From the NCBI GenBank assembly GCA_030727085.1, contig JANRCF010000051.1, positions 4,440-12,031 on the forward strand: DNA of 7,592 nucleotides, given 5' to 3'. This DNA comes from Alphaproteobacteria bacterium. Its GTDB lineage: Bacteria; Pseudomonadota; Alphaproteobacteria; Paracaedibacterales; CAIOTO01. Made by a program: the position numbers and the translations under genes. Each line of letters begins with the position of its first letter. Position 1 is the first letter of the stretch. Shown in pieces: positions 5,858-7,592 of the stretch. Under the pieces are notes generated by a model, which had not been told where the DNA came from, did no database searches, and saw only the letters and a program-made list of their open reading frames with translations.

Positions 5858-6442
5858 TCAATTCTCCATATTTTCAAAACGAAGAGCTTTAGCATCAGCT
5901 AGAGTCTTAATGCAAAATGAAAGGCGTATATACGTTTCTTTCATGTTATGTTCATTGTTTTCTAAAAACGCCGCATTGAAAGAGTCTTCAAGTATTTTTT
6001 GCTGTTTAGCGAGCGTTTTAAATAAATTATCAAAGTCATTATCAATCGTGGCCACTTCAAGCGATTCTTTTAGTGACAATGCTTCTTCCATCATTTTTGG
6101 ATCGTTAATTGTTTTACCATTTTCACCTGGTATGGTTATATCCGCAATACTAAACAAAGCTTTTGCTCGACGTATAGGATCTTTCAAAATAGCATATGCA
6201 TTGTTTACTAATGCCAATTTTTTGCTTGCAATTTCATATTCAGATGAATTGACTGGATAAAAATCTGGGTGTAATGTCTTCTGAAAAAGTGCTTTTCTCC
6301 GCTCAATCACATTCCAATCCAGAGTATATAAAGGCTCTATTTCAAACAATTCAAACGGCGATGCTTCAGGTTTAAAATCAACGTCATTGACTGCAGTCAT
6401 CAACTCGCAATATGTAAAGTATCTTAGTTCACCATTAGACAT
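5858..6442 (-). CDS. hscB: Fe-S cluster assembly J-domain co-chaperone HscB
   Basis: This type III J-protein brings IscU to HscA and stimulates its ATPase. In the 194-residue reading the J domain starts near SPFELFEIEP (28-37) and carries the essential HPD tripeptide at 58-60 (KTLHPDFYP). It is followed by SKKLALVNNAYAILKDPIRRAKALF, typical of HscB. The C-terminal three-helix bundle that binds IscU follows, with MMEEALSLKESLE recognisable. The ATG at 6442 overlaps the end of iscA by eight bases and has only a weak GGA ten bases upstream. A second in-frame ATG at 6400 would give 180 residues and still include the whole J domain, so the start is uncertain by 14 codons. The frame is open further upstream, but that part lies wholly inside iscA and is spurious. 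Its TGA abuts the GTG of hscA, implying coupled translation. Confidence 0.93.
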   Translation of the reverse strand: MSNGELRYFTYCELMTAVNDVDFKPEASPFELFEIEPLYTLDWNVIERRKALFQKTLHPDFYPVNSSEYEIASKKLALVNNAYAILKDPIRRAKALFSIADITIPGENGKTINDPKMMEEALSLKESLEVATIDNDFDNLFKTLAKQQKILEDSFNAAFLENNEHNMKETYIRLSFCIKTLADAKALRFENMEN

Positions 6443-6767
6443 TAAAAGATTTTCCACAACCACAACGACCTTTTTCGTTCGGATTATTAAACGTGAACCC
6501 CGATTGCATTTTATCTTCGACAAAATCCATTTCGGTTCCAATAATAAATAATGTCGCCTTTGGGTCAATGAAGACAGTAACACCATCAATGGTAAGTGAA
6601 TCATCAAAGGCGTTTAATTCGTCAGCGAATTCCAGTGTATACGATAATCCTGAACAACCTTTCGTATTCACACCAATGCGAATACCAAGCGACGGCTTAC
6701 CACGACCATCAAGGAGGGCGCGAACACGGTCAACCGCTTGTTCAGTAAGAGTAATAGGAAATTTCAT
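6435..6767 (-). CDS. iscA: A-type Fe-S carrier IscA
   Basis: A 110-residue A-type carrier that binds Fe-S clusters or iron and passes them to [4Fe-4S] targets. The three ligand cysteines are present: Cys38 in NTKGCSGLSY, and Cys102 and Cys104 in KGRCGCGKSF, the C-terminal CGC of the family. GIRIGVNTKGCSGLSYTLEF and GTEMDFVEDKMQSGF match the alphaproteobacterial/mitochondrial ISCA1 type. The ATG at 6767, four bases after the iscU stop, gives the normal family start (MKFPITLTEQA). An upstream in-frame ATG at 6842 would add 25 residues overlapping iscU, and these are not part of the family. The 3' end overlaps hscB by eight bases. Confidence 0.95.
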   Translation of the reverse strand: MKFPITLTEQAVDRVRALLDGRGKPSLGIRIGVNTKGCSGLSYTLEFADELNAFDDSLTIDGVTVFIDPKATLFIIGTEMDFVEDKMQSGFTFNNPNEKGRCGCGKSFNV

Positions 6768-6771
6768 ACGA

Positions 6772-7176
6772 TCAGGCTGCTTCCACAGATTCTTTAGAAC
6801 GTTGCTTCGCTTTATAATCATCAATTGCTGCGCGGATTGCATCTTCTGCCAAGACTGAGCAATGAATTTTAACGGGTGGCAAAGCTAGATAATCTGCAAT
6901 TTCTGTATTTTTAACTTCAAGCGCCTCATCAAGCCTTTTACCCTTTATCCAGTCTGTTACGACAGAAGAAGAAGCAATCGCTGAGCCGCATCCAAAAGTT
7001 TTAAATTTTGCATCCTCGATCGTACCATTAGGGCTCACTTTAATTTGAAGGCGCATAACATCCCCACATGCTGGTGCACCGATAAGGCCAGTTCCAACAG
7101 TTGGATCCTCTTTATTCAATGTTCCAACATTATTAGGGTTCTCATAATGCTCAATAACTTTACTGCTGTATGCCAT
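6772..7176 (-). CDS. iscU: Fe-S cluster scaffold protein IscU
   Basis: The 134-residue scaffold on which [2Fe-2S] clusters are built from IscS-derived sulfur. The cluster-site residues are Cys37 and Asp39 (APACGDVM), Cys63 (FGCGSAIASSS), and His105 and Cys106. The HscA-recognition site LPPVK is at 99-103. The spacing is the same as in E. coli IscU. The sequence is of the mitochondrial/rickettsial type at its start (MAYSSKVIEHYENPNNVGTL), with a short basic/Ala-rich tail. The ATG at 7176 has a full AAGGAG seven bases upstream (7184-7189), the best ribosome-binding site in the operon, which fits the high demand for the scaffold. It lies 28 bases after iscS. Confidence 0.97.
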   Translation of the reverse strand: MAYSSKVIEHYENPNNVGTLNKEDPTVGTGLIGAPACGDVMRLQIKVSPNGTIEDAKFKTFGCGSAIASSSVVTDWIKGKRLDEALEVKNTEIADYLALPPVKIHCSVLAEDAIRAAIDDYKAKQRSKESVEAA

Positions 7177-7183
7177 GATTTTT

Positions 7184-7189
7184 CTCCTT
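7184..7189 (-). promoter_or_regulatory. Strong ribosome-binding site AAGGAG before iscU
   Basis: A full AAGGAG with a seven-base spacer to the ATG at 7176, in the 28-base iscS-iscU gap. It suggests independent, efficient initiation of iscU. The downstream iscA start, by contrast, sits four bases after a stop and relies on a poorly placed GGAAG. Confidence 0.8.
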
Positions 7190-7204
7190 GATTATTCTAA
7201 ATGC

Positions 7205-7592
7205 TTAGTGCGTAGCCCATTGGATTGACTTAATATCAATCCCTTCTTGTGCCATTTCCCAAAGAGGGCTCATCTGCCTTAAACGCTCAACCGCATGTAT
7301 TATTTTTCCAACAGCGAGATCTACCTCAGCAACCGTTGTAAAGCGCCCAATACCAAATCGTATCGATGTATGAGCAAGCCCTTCTTCGACACCAATGGCA
7401 CGCAACACATAAGATGGCTCTAGCGAAGCTGATGTACACGCTGAACCAGATGACACTGAAAGTTCTTTTATTCCCATCATCAGGCCTTCACCTTCAACAT
7501 GAGCAAAACTTAAATTTAAATTACCTGGCGCCCGCTGCACCGCATCACCATTAAGATATACCTCTGGCAACTTTGTTTGGATGCCTTTTAAT
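7205..7592 (-). CDS. iscS: Cysteine desulfurase IscS (C-terminal part, cut by right edge)
   Basis: The frame is open to the right edge, showing the last 128 residues of a protein of about 400. IscS is a pyridoxal-phosphate enzyme that takes sulfur from cysteine, forming a persulfide that feeds IscU and other acceptors. The persulfide-bearing catalytic Cys is at 7436-7438 in VSSGSACTSASLEPSYVLRA, on the mobile loop. The class-specific tail is complete: SIRFGIGRFTT, ERLRQMSPLWEMAQEGID and IQWATH. The last of these is the C-terminal segment by which IscS binds IscU. The presence of this tail and the neighbouring iscU distinguish it from NifS and SufS. A TTG at 7570 is internal, not a start. The lysine that binds the cofactor lies outside the window. 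Confidence 0.96.
   Translation of the reverse strand, partial: LKGIQTKLPEVYLNGDAVQRAPGNLNLSFAHVEGEGLMMGIKELSVSSGSACTSASLEPSYVLRAIGVEEGLAHTSIRFGIGRFTTVAEVDLAVGKIIHAVERLRQMSPLWEMAQEGIDIKSIQWATH

Noticed and set aside
5490..6260. A 256-codon open frame on the + strand across hscA and hscB
   Set aside because: It lies antisense to two clearly conserved genes, its translation is serine-rich with no recognisable domain, and it is explained by codon bias of the opposite strand.
1..7592. CRISPR array, insertion sequence, tRNA or phage genes
   Set aside because: No spaced direct repeats, transposase motifs, cloverleaf sequences or phage-like genes were seen anywhere in the window.

Overview
This window looks like the chromosome of an AT-rich alphaproteobacterium, probably a reduced or host-associated lineage of the Holosporales/Rickettsiales kind. 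The main reasons are the style of the iron-sulfur genes. IscU and IscA read like the mitochondrial/rickettsial versions (IscU AKFKTFGCGSAIASSS and LPPVKIHCSVLAED; IscA GTEMDFVEDK followed by NPNEKGRCGCG). A complete ISC operon is also typical of those alphaproteobacteria rather than of the SUF-only majority. The placement is inferred from remembered family sequences, not from a database search.

Layout, left to right. (1) 1-561, + strand: the C-terminal part of DNA polymerase III delta' (holB), cut by the left edge. (2) 588-1894, - strand: a two-gene unit, a PotI-type polyamine ABC permease followed by a small exported L,D-transpeptidase of the YkuD fold. The two overlap by one base (TAATG). 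(3) 1895-2380: about 490 bases without an intact gene. They hold a frameshifted coiled-coil remnant on the + strand and a perfect 11-bp tandem repeat just before the next gene. (4) 2381-3283, + strand: an unrecognised exported, lysine/glutamate/alanine-rich coiled-coil protein with a clear ribosome-binding site, followed by a strong rho-independent terminator. (5) 3492-7592, - strand: the ISC iron-sulfur assembly operon in the order iscS (partial, cut by the right edge), iscU, iscA, hscB, hscA, fdx, iscX.

The ISC genes form one working module. IscS supplies sulfur from cysteine, IscU is the scaffold, and Fdx supplies electrons. HscB and HscA (J-protein and Hsp70) release the cluster from IscU through its LPPVK site, IscA is the A-type carrier, and IscX is the small IscS-binding modulator. 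All catalytic and ligand cysteines inspected are present. Gaps are short or overlapping from iscS through fdx; only fdx-iscX has a longer (100 nt) spacer. No iscR is visible; if present, it would lie beyond the right edge.

Most of the window is well understood. I do not see a convincing new multi-gene system. The least explained parts are the exported coiled-coil gene, the decaying coiled-coil remnant beside it, and the orphan potI coupled to an L,D-transpeptidase.
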